A stretch of 64,000 bases of DNA from NCEH01 sp043195195 (GCF_043195195.1 NZ_JBAFWT010000013.1:62001-126000), one strand, 5' to 3'; positions 43,813 through 53,231 are shown, counted from the stretch's first letter. The notes: generated from the letters alone by a model not told the origin. Translations and numbers: made by a program.

Positions 43813-45126
43813 TCAGCGCCGGAGGCGGTTGAGCACATCCGCATTGGGATAGCCGTCTGGCACCATGCCGCTCTTGACCTGGAAATCCTGCACCGCGACC
43901 CGGGTCTTGGTGCCGAGGATGCCGTCGGGATTGCCGATCTCATAGCCGCGCTGCAGCAGCAGGGTCTGCATTTCCACCCGCTCGGCGCGGGTCAGCGTGC
44001 GCTCCCCAGCCGGCCAGGATGCCACGAACGGCCCGCCGCCGCGCAGCCGGTCCGACAGATGGCCAATGGCGAGGGCATAGGCATCCGCTGGATTATACCT
44101 CAGGATGGAGCCGAAGTTCGGCAGCATCAGGAAGGCCGGGCCTTTGGCTCCGGCTGGAAGCAGCAGGAAGGCGGTATCGGTGGCGCGGGGGAACGCCTTG
44201 CCGCCGGGACGGTGGATGCCGAGCGAAGCCCATTGGGCGAGGCTGTAGCGCTTCGAGCGGTCCACATAGCGATAATCGAAATTCGCCGGCAACACGACCT
44301 CGTAGCCCCAGGTCTTGCCGAACTGCCAGCCGTCGAGCTTCAGGTTGTTGGCGGTGGAGGCAATGACGTCAGGAATGGAATCCACGACGTTGCGGTGCCC
44401 ATCGCGGTCGAAATCCACGGCGAAGCGCTGGAAGCTGGTCGGCATGAATTGGGTGGGGCCGAACGCGCCGGCCCACGAGCCCTTCAGATGGTCCGCAGGC
44501 ACATCGCCCTTATCGAGGATCTGCAAGGTGGCGATGAATTCGTCGCGAAAATAATCCTGCCGCCGGCCGATGCAGGCTAGCGTCGCGGTGGAACGCAGTA
44601 CCGAGCGAGAGCCCATGCCATTGGGGTTGCCGTAGTCGGATTCGATGCCCCAGATGGCTGCGATGGCGTAGCGGTCCACGCCATAAGCCTTTTCTACGGC
44701 ATTGAAGATCGGCTTGTACTTGGCCAGGATCTCCTTGCCCTTGGCGATGCGGCGCTCGCTCACCAGCATGTTCACGTAATCGCCCAGCGCGCGGGAAAAT
44801 TCCGGCTGGCTGTCGAGATAGTCCATGATCTTCATGTCGGGCTCGAGCCCGGAGGTGAATTGTACGAAACCGCGCTGCGACACACCTTTAGCCTGGGCGA
44901 GAGGCCACATGCCGGCGATGCAATTGGGGAAATTGGCCTGCGCCTGGGCGATGGCCTCTGGCGTCATCAGCGGGTGGCTGCTGGCGCGTGGCGCCTCGGG
45001 ATTAGGATTGGCGGGTACGCCAAAGATGGAGCCGGTCGTTTGGGCCTGTGCCCCGGCGGGCGCGAGCCCTGCCAGGGAGAGACCGAATGCGATGGCGAGC
45101 GCTCCGCCAGTTGTCTTAAGCGCCAT
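43813..45126 (-). CDS. Lytic murein transglycosylase, MltB family
   Basis: This 437-residue periplasmic enzyme cleaves peptidoglycan between MurNAc and GlcNAc. It has a signal peptide (IAFGLSLAGLAPAGAQA), an SLT_2/MltB domain with the catalytic glutamate in IAAIWGIESDYGNPNGMGSR and the segment GSWAGAFGPTQFMPTSFQRF, and a C-terminal PG_binding_1 domain (LLLQRGYEIGNPDGILGTKT). No lipobox cysteine was seen, so it is the soluble form. It is monocistronic. Confidence 0.92.
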   Translation of the reverse strand: MALKTTGGALAIAFGLSLAGLAPAGAQAQTTGSIFGVPANPNPEAPRASSHPLMTPEAIAQAQANFPNCIAGMWPLAQAKGVSQRGFVQFTSGLEPDMKIMDYLDSQPEFSRALGDYVNMLVSERRIAKGKEILAKYKPIFNAVEKAYGVDRYAIAAIWGIESDYGNPNGMGSRSVLRSTATLACIGRRQDYFRDEFIATLQILDKGDVPADHLKGSWAGAFGPTQFMPTSFQRFAVDFDRDGHRNVVDSIPDVIASTANNLKLDGWQFGKTWGYEVVLPANFDYRYVDRSKRYSLAQWASLGIHRPGGKAFPRATDTAFLLLPAGAKGPAFLMLPNFGSILRYNPADAYALAIGHLSDRLRGGGPFVASWPAGERTLTRAERVEMQTLLLQRGYEIGNPDGILGTKTRVAVQDFQVKSGMVPDGYPNADVLNRLRR

Positions 45127-45256
45127 GTCTGCCCTCTTCGCTACGGCGGCGCGCAGAAACGTCGCCCCACGGATGCCATGACCGCTAATGGGAAGCGCAT
45201 ATGGTTGCCCTGTGGTTAACGTAGGGCAAATTTATGTGGCGGCGAGGGCAGGGCGA

Positions 45257-46245
45257 TCAAATATCCGCCCGCACGGCCAGGCTGCGTTCCCATTCCAGGG
45301 CGTGGGCAACGATGGTTGGCAGGTCGTCAAGCTTGGGCCTCCAGCCGAGCCGGGCCTGGATGCGATCGGAGGCTGCGACAATGGCCGCGGGATCGCCAGG
45401 CCGGCGGGGCGAATAGGTCACGGGGAAATCGACCCCGGAAACCGCCTTTACCGTCTCCACCACGTCCAGCACCGAATAGCCCCGACCGTAGCCGCAATTG
45501 AAGATGCTGCTTGCGCCACCCGTCCGCAGATAGGCAAGCGCATCGAGATGGGCGGCGGCGAGGTCGCTGACATGAATGTAGTCGCGCAGGCACGTGCCGT
45601 CGGGGGTCTCATAATCCGTGCCGAACACGTGCAAGCCGGGCCGTTTGCCGAGCGCCGCCTCACAGGCAACCTTGATGAGGTGCGTCGCCCCCGCCGTCGA
45701 TTGGCCGGATCTGCCATGCGGGTCCGCGCCCGCCACGTTGAAATAGCGCAGCGCGACATAGTGCAGCGGAAAAGCAGCGCCGGCGTCGCGCATCATCCAT
45801 TCGCTCATCAGCTTGGAGCGGCCGTAAGGCGAAATGGGATTGAGAGCGGCATCCTCGTCAACCGGCTCGGTGCCGACCATGCCGTAGACGGCGGCGGTGG
45901 ACGAAAAGATGAAATGCCGCACCCCGGTCGTCACGAGGCCCTCGAGCAGCGCACGCGTCTTAACCGTATTGGCAAGATAATAGCCGAGCGGGTCGGTGAC
46001 GGAGTCCGGTACGACGATGCGAGCGGCAAAATGGATCACGGCATCGATGCCGTGCTGCGCCACGATCCCGGCGACCAAACTGCCATCGCAGACATCGCCC
46101 TCAACGAATTCAGCCTGGGGGGCACCGCCCAGCGAAAGCCGGTAGAGAGATCGTCCAGCACGACCACCTTTTCGCCAGCGTCGAGCAGGGCCAGAACCAT
46201 GTGGCTCCCGATGTAGCCAGCCCCGCCAGTCACCAGAACCGCCAT
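45257..46245 (-). pseudogene. galE: UDP-glucose 4-epimerase gene with a -1 frameshift
   Basis: The gene interconverts UDP-glucose and UDP-galactose when intact. The first 46 codons read MAVLVTGGAGYIGSH through DDLSTGFRWAVPP in one frame; from QAEFVEGDVCDG to the end, including IFSSTAAVYG, YGRSK (catalytic Tyr-Lys) and LRDYIHVSDLA, lies in another frame. The break coincides with a run of six G at 46117-46122 (C on the coding strand); one more C would restore VPPQAEFVEGD. The total of 989 bases is one short of 330 codons, the normal GalE length. Otherwise no decay is visible, so a sequencing or assembly error in the homopolymer is as likely as a true pseudogene. It is divergent from galU. Confidence 0.85.
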
Positions 46246-46487
46246 GTGGTCGTCCCTTTTTTGAAGTGCGTCGATGGCTCATTGTGCGACGCATCATCGC
46301 TGAGCGGCAATGGCACGGGAACATTTCCGATGGCCATAGGTTACCTTTTGCCCAGCCTGCATGCAAACCGGATGCGGCCGGCCCGGGCGGCCAAAAGGTC
46401 GCCCATTGCCCCGATCGTGTGCTTTGCCGGGAACCGGATACGCGTGCTAGAAGCCCCCGACCCCCAAAACCAGAATGGTGCCAATCC

Positions 46488-47369
46488 ATGCCGAAGCCTC
46501 TGCGGAAAGCCATCCTGCCGGTTGCCGGCCTTGGTACGCGCTTCCTGCCCGCCACCAAGGCGGTGCCCAAGGAGATGCTGACCGTCGTCGACCGGCCGGT
46601 CGTGCAGCATGTCGTGGACGAGGCGCGCGCCGCAGGCATCGAGCACATCGTGTTCGTCACCGGCCGCAACAAGGCGGTGATCGAAGATCATTTCGACCGC
46701 CAGTTCGAGCTGGAGAAGACCCTGGTGGATCGCGGCAAGACCGCCGAGCTGGAGCAGCTCGACCGGGATACGCCGAAGCCCGGCACCACCTCCTTCACGC
46801 GCCAGCAACTGCCGCTGGGCCTGGGGCACGCCGTATGGTGCGCCCGCGATCTGATCGGTGACGAGCCGTTCGCGCTGCTGCTGCCCGACATGCTCCATCT
46901 CCCCAAGAATGGCAAAGGCTGCCTCTCGGAGATGGTCGAGGCTTATGAGCATACCGGCGGGAATGTCATCTCGGTCTATGAGGTGCCGGACGACCAGACC
47001 CATCAGTACGGCATTGTCGGCACCTCTTCGGCGCCGGGGTTTGTGCCCGAAATCACACAGATGGTGGAAAAACCGCAGCGCGGCACCGCCCCCACCAACC
47101 TCGCCATTTCCGGACGCTATATTTTGCAGCCGACGATCTTCGATCTGCTGGCAAAGCAGGAGCAGGGTGCCGGCGGTGAAATCCAGCTCACCGATTCCAT
47201 GTTGAAGCTGATGGAACGCGAACGTTTCTTCTCCGTGACCTTCGACGGCGCAGTATATGATTGTGGCTCCAAGATCGGGTTCTTGATGGCCAATGTCGCC
47301 TACGCCTTGATGCGGCCGGATATCGAACCGGAGTTCCGCAAGGAACTCATCGCATTTCTCGACAAATGA
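46488..47369 (+). CDS. galU: UTP-glucose-1-phosphate uridylyltransferase
   Basis: This 293-residue enzyme makes UDP-glucose for surface polysaccharides. It carries the nucleotidyltransferase motif LPVAGLGTRFLPATKAVPKE near the N-terminus, GLGHAVWCARDLIGDEPFAL, VEKPQRGTAPTNLAISGRY and GGEIQLTDSM. The ATG at 46488 begins directly with the family start; a longer frame upstream reads into the promoter region. It faces galE across a 242-base gap, so UDP-sugar supply genes are clustered. UDP-glucose or UDP-galactose could feed the polysaccharide locus, though this is only inference. Confidence 0.95.
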   Translation: MPKPLRKAILPVAGLGTRFLPATKAVPKEMLTVVDRPVVQHVVDEARAAGIEHIVFVTGRNKAVIEDHFDRQFELEKTLVDRGKTAELEQLDRDTPKPGTTSFTRQQLPLGLGHAVWCARDLIGDEPFALLLPDMLHLPKNGKGCLSEMVEAYEHTGGNVISVYEVPDDQTHQYGIVGTSSAPGFVPEITQMVEKPQRGTAPTNLAISGRYILQPTIFDLLAKQEQGAGGEIQLTDSMLKLMERERFFSVTFDGAVYDCGSKIGFLMANVAYALMRPDIEPEFRKELIAFLDK

Positions 47370-47497
47370 CCTAAGGGGCGGTGGACTCTGAACTACTACA
47401 ATACCATGGGGTTCGCCGCGCCCTGCCTTGACCGGAACTCTTTTCCCGTCTAATCGCGGTTCCTTACGACATATTTGGTCAGGCGCGGAGCCCGCGA

Positions 47498-48100
47498 ATG
47501 CTGCAGTCCCAAAACCATAGCGGCGAATTGCGCAAGCCGCGTATGAACGACGAGCTGCGGTTTCTCCAATCCTGGTTTCAGAATCCCTTGAAAACCGGGG
47601 CGGTTTCTCCCTCCGGAAAGGCTCTGGCCCGGATGATGGCGGGCTATCTCGACCCGGCGGTTCCCGGCCCGGTGATCGAGCTTGGACCCGGCACGGGGCC
47701 GGTGACACGGGCGCTGCTGGCGCGGGGATTCGCGCCAGAACGTCTGTTTCTCATCGAATATAACCCGGAATTCTGCGCTCTTCTGCGCCGTCGTTATCCC
47801 GGTGTTACCGTGATTCAGGGCGACGCCTATGAAATGCGCAAGACGCTGAACGGCGTCCTCCCCGGACCGGCGGTCGGCACCATCTCCTCCCTGCCGCTCT
47901 TCACCCGCTCGCCCGAAGATCGCGACCGGATGGTGAACGAGGCATTTGACCTGTGCGTCGGCGGAGCACCGTTTGTCCAGTTCACCTACGCGGTGGTCTC
48001 GCCGGTGCCGTTGAAGAACGGCCGCATCAATGGCGAGCGCTCTCCCCGCGTTTGGCTGAACCTGCCTCCGGCGCGCGTGTGGGCCTATCGGCGGCCGTGA
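47498..48100 (+). CDS. PmtA-like SAM-dependent phospholipid methyltransferase
   Basis: This 200-residue class I methyltransferase has motif I VIELGPGTGPVTRALLARG, an LFLIEYNPEFCALLRRRYPG segment and TISSLPLFTRSPEDRDRMV, features of the rhizobial/Rhodobacter PmtA family that methylates phosphatidylethanolamine towards phosphatidylcholine. LRFLQSWFQNPLKTGAVSPS at the N-terminus is typical. ATG at 47498 follows GGAG; an ATG at 47543 is possible. Its stop overlaps the GTG start of the next gene. A related rRNA-adenine-methyltransferase-like role is less likely. Confidence 0.8.
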   Translation: MLQSQNHSGELRKPRMNDELRFLQSWFQNPLKTGAVSPSGKALARMMAGYLDPAVPGPVIELGPGTGPVTRALLARGFAPERLFLIEYNPEFCALLRRRYPGVTVIQGDAYEMRKTLNGVLPGPAVGTISSLPLFTRSPEDRDRMVNEAFDLCVGGAPFVQFTYAVVSPVPLKNGRINGERSPRVWLNLPPARVWAYRRP

Positions 48101-48678
48101 CGCCCTTTCTTTATGTCAGTCACCCCCAGGTGAAGGTGGACGCGGACGTACCGGTGCCGCTGTGGGGTCTGTCTGAAATCGGCATCGCCCGCACCCTCGC
48201 CTTCACCCGCGATTCAGCTCTTCTCGGCTTCGGCCGCATCGTCTCAAGCGATGAGGTGAAGGCCAAGGAGACCGCCGCAATCCTGGCGGAGGCGCTGCGT
48301 CTTTCGGTGGAGGTGCGCCCGGCGATGCACGAAAACGATCGCTCGGCCACTGGCTATCTCAAGGAGGCCGAGTTCCAATCGGTAGCGAACGCCTTCTTCG
48401 CGACGCCAGACGCGAGCGTGCGCGGGTGGGAGCGGGCCATCGACGCTCAGGCGCGGATTGTGCGGGAAGTGGAAGCAGCGCTTGCCGATGCGCCGCAGAC
48501 ACCCCCCATCTTCGTTGGCCACGGCGGGGTGGGCACGTTGCTCCTGTGCCATCTCGCGGGCTATCCGATCTCCCGGGCGCACGACCAGCCACCTGTGGGC
48601 GGGGGCTGTTGGTTCCAATCCGCGCCGGGTCGCCCCCCCGATCACTGGCGCGCCATGGAGGAGGTCTTGACCCCATGA
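48097..48678 (+). CDS. Histidine phosphatase-family protein with variant active site
   Basis: This 193-residue protein has the histidine-phosphatase layout but opens with FLYVSHPQV instead of the usual R-H-G: the histidine is kept, the arginine is serine. The second histidine is in IFVGHGGVGTLLLCHLAGYP, and SSDEVKAKETAAILAEAL fits the family. It starts at GTG 48097, overlapping the methyltransferase stop (GTGA), and its own stop overlaps the pyrF ATG. Substrate unknown; similar variants occur in other alphaproteobacteria, from memory. Confidence 0.78.
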   Translation: MTPFLYVSHPQVKVDADVPVPLWGLSEIGIARTLAFTRDSALLGFGRIVSSDEVKAKETAAILAEALRLSVEVRPAMHENDRSATGYLKEAEFQSVANAFFATPDASVRGWERAIDAQARIVREVEAALADAPQTPPIFVGHGGVGTLLLCHLAGYPISRAHDQPPVGGGCWFQSAPGRPPDHWRAMEEVLTP

Positions 48679-49400
48679 TAGCCGGATCGACGATCGTCCC
48701 GCCTCCCGCAGAATCGGCGCGCGAAAAACTCATCGTGGCCCTGGACTTCCCCAATGTCGCCGCTGCCGAAGCGCTGGTGTGGCAATTGGGCGATGCGGTC
48801 AGCTTCTACAAGATCGGCCTGGAACTTACGATCGCCGGCGGTCTCGACCTTGCAAGTGACCTGATCAGTGCCGGCAAGAAGGTGTTCCTGGATCTCAAGC
48901 TCCATGACATCGATCATACGGTGGAGCGTGCGACCGCCGCCGCCGCCGAACGTGGCGTGACCCTGCTCACCGTCCATGCCTATCCCCAAACCCTCGCCGC
49001 CGCCGCGCGGGGCGCGCAGGGCACTCCCCTCAAGGTACTCGGCGTGACCGTGCTGACATCCTATGACGATGCTGACCTTGCGGCCGCCGGCTACGGGCGC
49101 GGTGTCGGCGAGATCGTGCGCATGCGCGCCGGGCAGGCGCGCGATGCCGGGATTGCCGGCGTCATTTGCGCCCCCACCGACGCGGCCATGGTGCGCGGCG
49201 TGCTCGGGCCGGACGGCCTTGTGGTGACGCCCGGCGTGCGGCCGAGCGGCTCGGACGTGGGTGATCAAAAACGGATCGCCACGCCCGCAGCCGCCATCGC
49301 GGCCGGGGCCAACATGATCGTGGTCGGTCGCCCCATCATCGCCGCGCCGGACCCGGTGGCGGCGGCGAGGGCCATTTTGACGCAAATCGCCGACGTCTGA
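48675..49400 (+). CDS. pyrF: Orotidine 5'-phosphate decarboxylase
   Basis: This 241-residue enzyme makes UMP in pyrimidine synthesis. The catalytic K-x-x-D array is in KVFLDLKLHDIDHTV, with LIVALDFPNV near the start, VTPGVRPSGSDVGDQKR for phosphate binding and MIVVGRPIIAAPDP near the end. The ATG overlaps the stop of the phosphatase gene (ATGA). Confidence 0.95.
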   Translation: MIAGSTIVPPPAESAREKLIVALDFPNVAAAEALVWQLGDAVSFYKIGLELTIAGGLDLASDLISAGKKVFLDLKLHDIDHTVERATAAAAERGVTLLTVHAYPQTLAAAARGAQGTPLKVLGVTVLTSYDDADLAAAGYGRGVGEIVRMRAGQARDAGIAGVICAPTDAAMVRGVLGPDGLVVTPGVRPSGSDVGDQKRIATPAAAIAAGANMIVVGRPIIAAPDPVAAARAILTQIADV

Positions 49401-49489
49401 CGCCTCGACGGCGGGGGCGTGGCTATGGGATGGTCGCCCGGCGCGCGCCAGCGCCGCAGCCGGGCAGGAAACATAAGGGGCGGAAGCAG

Positions 49490-50107
49490 ATGGCCAAGGG
49501 CTATTGGATCGCACGGGTCGATGTGGTCAATCCGGTCGGCTATGCGGAATATGCGAAGGCGAACGCCGCGCCGTTCCTGGCCCACAAGGCCCATTTCCTG
49601 GTGCGTGGCGGCGCGATCGATGCCCTGGAAGGCATTTCGCGCGGCCGCAACGTGGTGATCGAGTTCGAAAGCTTCGAAGCGGCGCGCGCCTGCTATTTCT
49701 CGCCCGAGTATCAGGCAGCGCTCGAACTGCGCAAACCCTATTCCATAGCCGACGTCCTGATCGTGGAAGGTGTCGAGCCGCCGGTCGCGGCTCCGCCCGT
49801 GTCGGATGTGCCTGCCGGCTATTGGATCATGGGCATCGACGTGACCAATGAGGACGGATACCGCGCTTACGCGGCGGCGGGCGGCACTGCAGATTTCAAA
49901 CCGCGCTTCCTCGTGCGCGGCGGACGGCAGGAATTGCTCGAAGGCATTGGCCGGCAGCGCATCGTATTGCTGGCGTTCGATGATGTGCCGACCGCGCGCG
50001 CCTGCTACCAGTCGGACGGATATCAAAAGGCGGTCAAGCTGCGCGAAGGCGCGGCGGACGTGGATCTCATCATCGCGTCCGGCTATGTCGGCCCGCAGCC
50101 GGCTTGA
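49490..50107 (+). CDS. Tandem DUF1330 protein
   Basis: This 205-residue protein contains two DUF1330 domains head to tail. The first (3-95) has GYWIARVDVVNPVGYAEYAK and LEGISRGRNVVIEFESFEAA; the second (about 108-203) has GYWIMGIDVTNEDGYRAYAA and LEGIGRQRIVLLAFDDVPTA. DUF1330 is a dimeric ferredoxin-like fold of unknown function, usually about 95 residues, so this looks like a covalent dimer made by duplication. It lies between pyrF and dapB on the same strand; the ATG at 49490 follows a purine-rich AAGGGGCGGAAG region. Confidence 0.85.
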   Translation: MAKGYWIARVDVVNPVGYAEYAKANAAPFLAHKAHFLVRGGAIDALEGISRGRNVVIEFESFEAARACYFSPEYQAALELRKPYSIADVLIVEGVEPPVAAPPVSDVPAGYWIMGIDVTNEDGYRAYAAAGGTADFKPRFLVRGGRQELLEGIGRQRIVLLAFDDVPTARACYQSDGYQKAVKLREGAADVDLIIASGYVGPQPA

Positions 50108-50144
50108 AACAGGACCGGTCGGCCTGATCAGGGAGCAACGCTAA

Positions 50145-50960
50145 GTGTCGGATCTGCGTGTCGTCATCACCGGGGCCAGCGGGCGCATGGGGCGCACCCT
50201 CCTGCGCGCGGTGCTGGAAACCGAAGGATTTGCCCTGGTCGGGGCCTTGGAGCATGCCGACAGTCCCCATCTCGGCGAGGACGCCGGTCTGCTGGCGGGG
50301 CAGGGCGCATGTGGCGTGACGGTCCGCAATGACGTCTCCCGGGTGCTGAATGGCGCCGATGTGGTGATCGACTTCACTACGCCCGCCGCCTCGGTACGGC
50401 TTGCGGAAACGCTGGCGGAGGCCGGCATTGCCCATGTCATCGGTACCACCGGGTTTTCCGCGTCCGACCTCTCCACCATCGCGGCGGCGGCGCGGCGCAC
50501 CGCGATCGTGCGTTCCGGCAATATGAGCCTGGGCGTCACCTTGCTGGCGGCTTTGACCAAACGGGTCGCGGCGACACTGGGACAGGAATTCGACATCGAG
50601 ATCGTCGAGATGCATCACGCCCGCAAAGTGGACGCCCCCTCCGGCACCGCCCTGTTGCTGGGCGAGGCGGCGGCCGCCGGCCGCAATATCAATCTCGATG
50701 ATTATTGCGTGCGCGGCCGCGACGGTGTGACCGGCCCGCGCCGGCCCGGCACCATCGGCTTTGCGAGTCTGCGCGGCGGTTCGGTGATCGGCGAGCATCA
50801 GGTGATTTTCGCTGGCCCGGCCGAGCGCATCGAACTGGTGCACAAGGCGGAGGATCGGTCGATCTTTTCCCATGGCGCGCTGGTTGCGGCCCGCTGGGCC
50901 AAGGATCGTGAGCCCGGCCTTTATTCCATGGCGGACGTGCTTGGCCTTTCCGATTTCTGA
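50145..50960 (+). CDS. dapB: 4-hydroxy-tetrahydrodipicolinate reductase
   Basis: This 271-residue enzyme of lysine and diaminopimelate synthesis has the nucleotide-binding VVITGASGRMGRTLL and the signature EIVEMHHARKVDAPSGTALL with its catalytic histidine and lysine. VHKAEDRSIFSHGALVAARW at the C-terminus is standard. It starts with GTG at 50145, supported by GGGAG upstream. It is followed by gpmA after 165 bases. Confidence 0.95.
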   Translation: MSDLRVVITGASGRMGRTLLRAVLETEGFALVGALEHADSPHLGEDAGLLAGQGACGVTVRNDVSRVLNGADVVIDFTTPAASVRLAETLAEAGIAHVIGTTGFSASDLSTIAAAARRTAIVRSGNMSLGVTLLAALTKRVAATLGQEFDIEIVEMHHARKVDAPSGTALLLGEAAAAGRNINLDDYCVRGRDGVTGPRRPGTIGFASLRGGSVIGEHQVIFAGPAERIELVHKAEDRSIFSHGALVAARWAKDREPGLYSMADVLGLSDF

Positions 50961-51125
50961 CGCAACCTTGCAGCGTTCGCCCTTCTCCGGGCACAGCGCT
51001 GCAAAACGTCGCCCCACGGGGCTGAGAGCCTTGCGGATTTTGAGTTTCCGGCGGCAACCGTGCTATCAGTCGCGCCGACAAAATATTCCTCGCCGTTTCG
51101 GCTTTTTCGCTCAAGGAATGCGTCC

Positions 51126-51746
51126 ATGGAACGGCTTCTCGTCCTCGTCCGTCACGGGCAGAGCGAGTGGAACCTCAAGAATCTCTTCACGGGTTGGCGC
51201 GATCCCGGCCTGACCGAGAAGGGGGTCGCGGAAGCGCAGCGTGCGGGCAGCCTGCTCGCGTCCGAAGGTCTCATCTTTGATCTTGCCTACACCTCTGTCC
51301 TCGGCCGTGCCCAGCGCACATGTTCCCTGATGCTGGAGGAGATGGGTTTGAGCGGTATCGAGACCATCTCGGACCAGGCTCTGAACGAGCGCGACTATGG
51401 TGACCTCTCCGGTCTCAACAAGGATGATGCGCGCGAGCGCTGGGGCGACGAGCAGGTACACCTCTGGCGCCGCTCCTACGACGTGCCCCCGCCGGGTGGC
51501 GAGAGCCTGCGCGACACGGTGGCGCGTACGCTGCCCTATTATGTCCAGGAGATCCTGCCGAGCGTGCTGCGGGGCCGTCGGACCCTGGTGGCGGCACATG
51601 GTAATTCGTTGCGCGCGTTGGTGATGGTGCTGGAGCGGCACACGCCCGAGACCATCGTGAAGCGCGAACTCGCCACGGGTGCGCCCATCATCTACCGTCT
51701 GAAGGCGGACGCGACGGTGGAAGAGTCTCGCGACCTGATGATCTGA
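51126..51746 (+). CDS. gpmA: 2,3-bisphosphoglycerate-dependent phosphoglycerate mutase
   Basis: This 206-residue glycolytic enzyme has the phosphohistidine motif LLVLVRHGQSEWNLKNLFTG, the LNERDYGDLSGLNKDDAR segment and the second histidine in TLVAAHGNSLRALVMVLE. The short (about 206-residue) form is usual for alphaproteobacteria. The ATG at 51126 lies eight bases after AAGGA. Confidence 0.95.
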   Translation: MERLLVLVRHGQSEWNLKNLFTGWRDPGLTEKGVAEAQRAGSLLASEGLIFDLAYTSVLGRAQRTCSLMLEEMGLSGIETISDQALNERDYGDLSGLNKDDARERWGDEQVHLWRRSYDVPPPGGESLRDTVARTLPYYVQEILPSVLRGRRTLVAAHGNSLRALVMVLERHTPETIVKRELATGAPIIYRLKADATVEESRDLMI

Positions 51747-51820
51747 GCTTTCAGGCGCCGGTCCCTTGCGGGATCAGCGCCGTGGCACAGGAATGCGGCG
51801 CTGAGACTGCACCGTACGGT

Positions 51821-52639
51821 TCATTGCACCGGGACCGCGGTTGGCGCGCGCGGGGCGGCGTCCGCCGGTTTCGCGGGCCTTACAGTTTGCGCCAGCCCGG
51901 CGGAAAGCCGCACCGCTACTGCCTGGGCGAAGCATTTATAGCTCCAGTCGGTGAGGTGCAGGCCGTCGAGGATGATCATCTGCGATAGGGGCACCCCGTC
52001 GCTCTCCTTCCAGCGCTTCATCATGGCGTAGCGGGCGACCACGGGGACCCGCTCCTGCTGGCCCACGTCGGCGATGAGTTTCAACATCGGGCCGGTGTCG
52101 GCGTCCATATTTACCCAAGGCGAATATTGCAGGTCGATCAGCACCGGGTCTGCGCCATAGGCGCGGATGCGGGCGATGCCGGTGCGCAACTGGTCGGCGA
52201 ACGTACCGAGCCCGAAGCTGCGCAGCACATAATTGGTACCGACCTGCCAGAGCACCACGTCCGGCTTCAGGGCACCCACGTCACGATCGAAGCGGGAGAG
52301 ATTCTCCGGCACGTCCTCGGCATTGCCGCCTTTGTTGACGACTTTGATCTGCGTGCCCGGAAAGCGAGCCTGCAATTCCGCTTCGAGCACCGCGGGATAG
52401 GTCCGCGTTGCATCGGACGCGCCGACTCCGGTGGTGGAGGAGGAGCCGATGGCGACGATGGTCAGGGCCTTGGTCTTCGCCAGCGTCTCTGCCGCGCGCG
52501 GCACGCTCAGGGCGGCCTGCGGCGGCTGAGGCGGACAGGCTGGCATCTGCGCCAGCGCAGGAGTGGCAGAAAAGGCGGTAAGGACCAAGAGCGCGGCGCG
52601 CTTGAAATGCCGCGCCGCGCCGGAAAATCTGGCGGCCAT
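51821..52639 (-). CDS. Secreted SGNH/GDSL-type hydrolase
   Basis: This 272-residue protein has a signal peptide (AALLVLTAFSATPALA) and the four SGNH blocks: IVAIGSSSTTGVGAS (serine), NKGGNAEDVPENL (glycine), LWQVGTNYVL (asparagine) and DGLHLTDWSYKC (Asp-x-x-His). It is probably an esterase or acetyl-xylan/peptidoglycan-type deacetylase; substrate unknown. The C-terminal tail is proline/alanine-rich. It lies downstream of the HdeD gene on the same strand by 22 bases, so the two may be co-transcribed. Confidence 0.87.
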   Translation of the reverse strand: MAARFSGAARHFKRAALLVLTAFSATPALAQMPACPPQPPQAALSVPRAAETLAKTKALTIVAIGSSSTTGVGASDATRTYPAVLEAELQARFPGTQIKVVNKGGNAEDVPENLSRFDRDVGALKPDVVLWQVGTNYVLRSFGLGTFADQLRTGIARIRAYGADPVLIDLQYSPWVNMDADTGPMLKLIADVGQQERVPVVARYAMMKRWKESDGVPLSQMIILDGLHLTDWSYKCFAQAVAVRLSAGLAQTVRPAKPADAAPRAPTAVPVQ

Positions 52640-52661
52640 GCCGCGCTCCTTTTTTGGGGTC

Positions 52662-53231
52662 CTACAGCGCCTTCTGGCGCAGGGCGAACCCGAACAGGGT
52701 GGTGGTGACGCCGTTCACGATCAGGTCGATGCCCAGGAACAGGCCGAGCAGGAAGACCGAATTGACCGGCCATCCCGCAATGATCACGACTCCAAGCAGG
52801 AAGGTGATGACGCCCGAGAGCGCAAGAAATCCCCAGCCTGCAGCCGGACGTGCGCCGATGGCGGCAAAGATCCGGAAGCCGCCGCCGACGACGAGGGACA
52901 CGCCGATCATCAGCGTGATGACACCGGCCGCGAGCAGCGGCTGGTACATGATCAGCGCGCCGGCGACCACATAGAGCACGCCGCCGAGCAGCCAGAACAG
53001 GAACCGGCCCCAGCTCTGGACGCGGAAGGCATGGATGATCTCGACCACTCCTGCCACCAGGACCATGGCGCCCACATAGAGGGCGGTGGCGATGGTGGAT
53101 GTCAGCAAATGGGCGAGGGCGATGAAACCCAGCAGCACGAAGGCGATGCCCAGGGCCACGAACCAGCCCCAGCTGGCGCGGATTTCAGTGATGTGGAGCT
53201 TGGCGACGGGTGAGGTGATGCTGGTTGGCAT
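52662..53231 (-). CDS. HdeD-family membrane protein
   Basis: This 189-residue protein has six hydrophobic helices; WGWFVALGIAFVLLGFIALA, GRFLFWLLGGVLYVVAGALI and VNSVFLLGLFLGIDLIVNG are typical of HdeD, linked to acid stress in E. coli though with unclear mechanism. The ATG at 53231 has GGAG seven bases upstream. It is divergent from the DUF1345 gene, across an AT-rich 136-base promoter gap. Confidence 0.87.
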   Translation of the reverse strand: MPTSITSPVAKLHITEIRASWGWFVALGIAFVLLGFIALAHLLTSTIATALYVGAMVLVAGVVEIIHAFRVQSWGRFLFWLLGGVLYVVAGALIMYQPLLAAGVITLMIGVSLVVGGGFRIFAAIGARPAAGWGFLALSGVITFLLGVVIIAGWPVNSVFLLGLFLGIDLIVNGVTTTLFGFALRQKAL

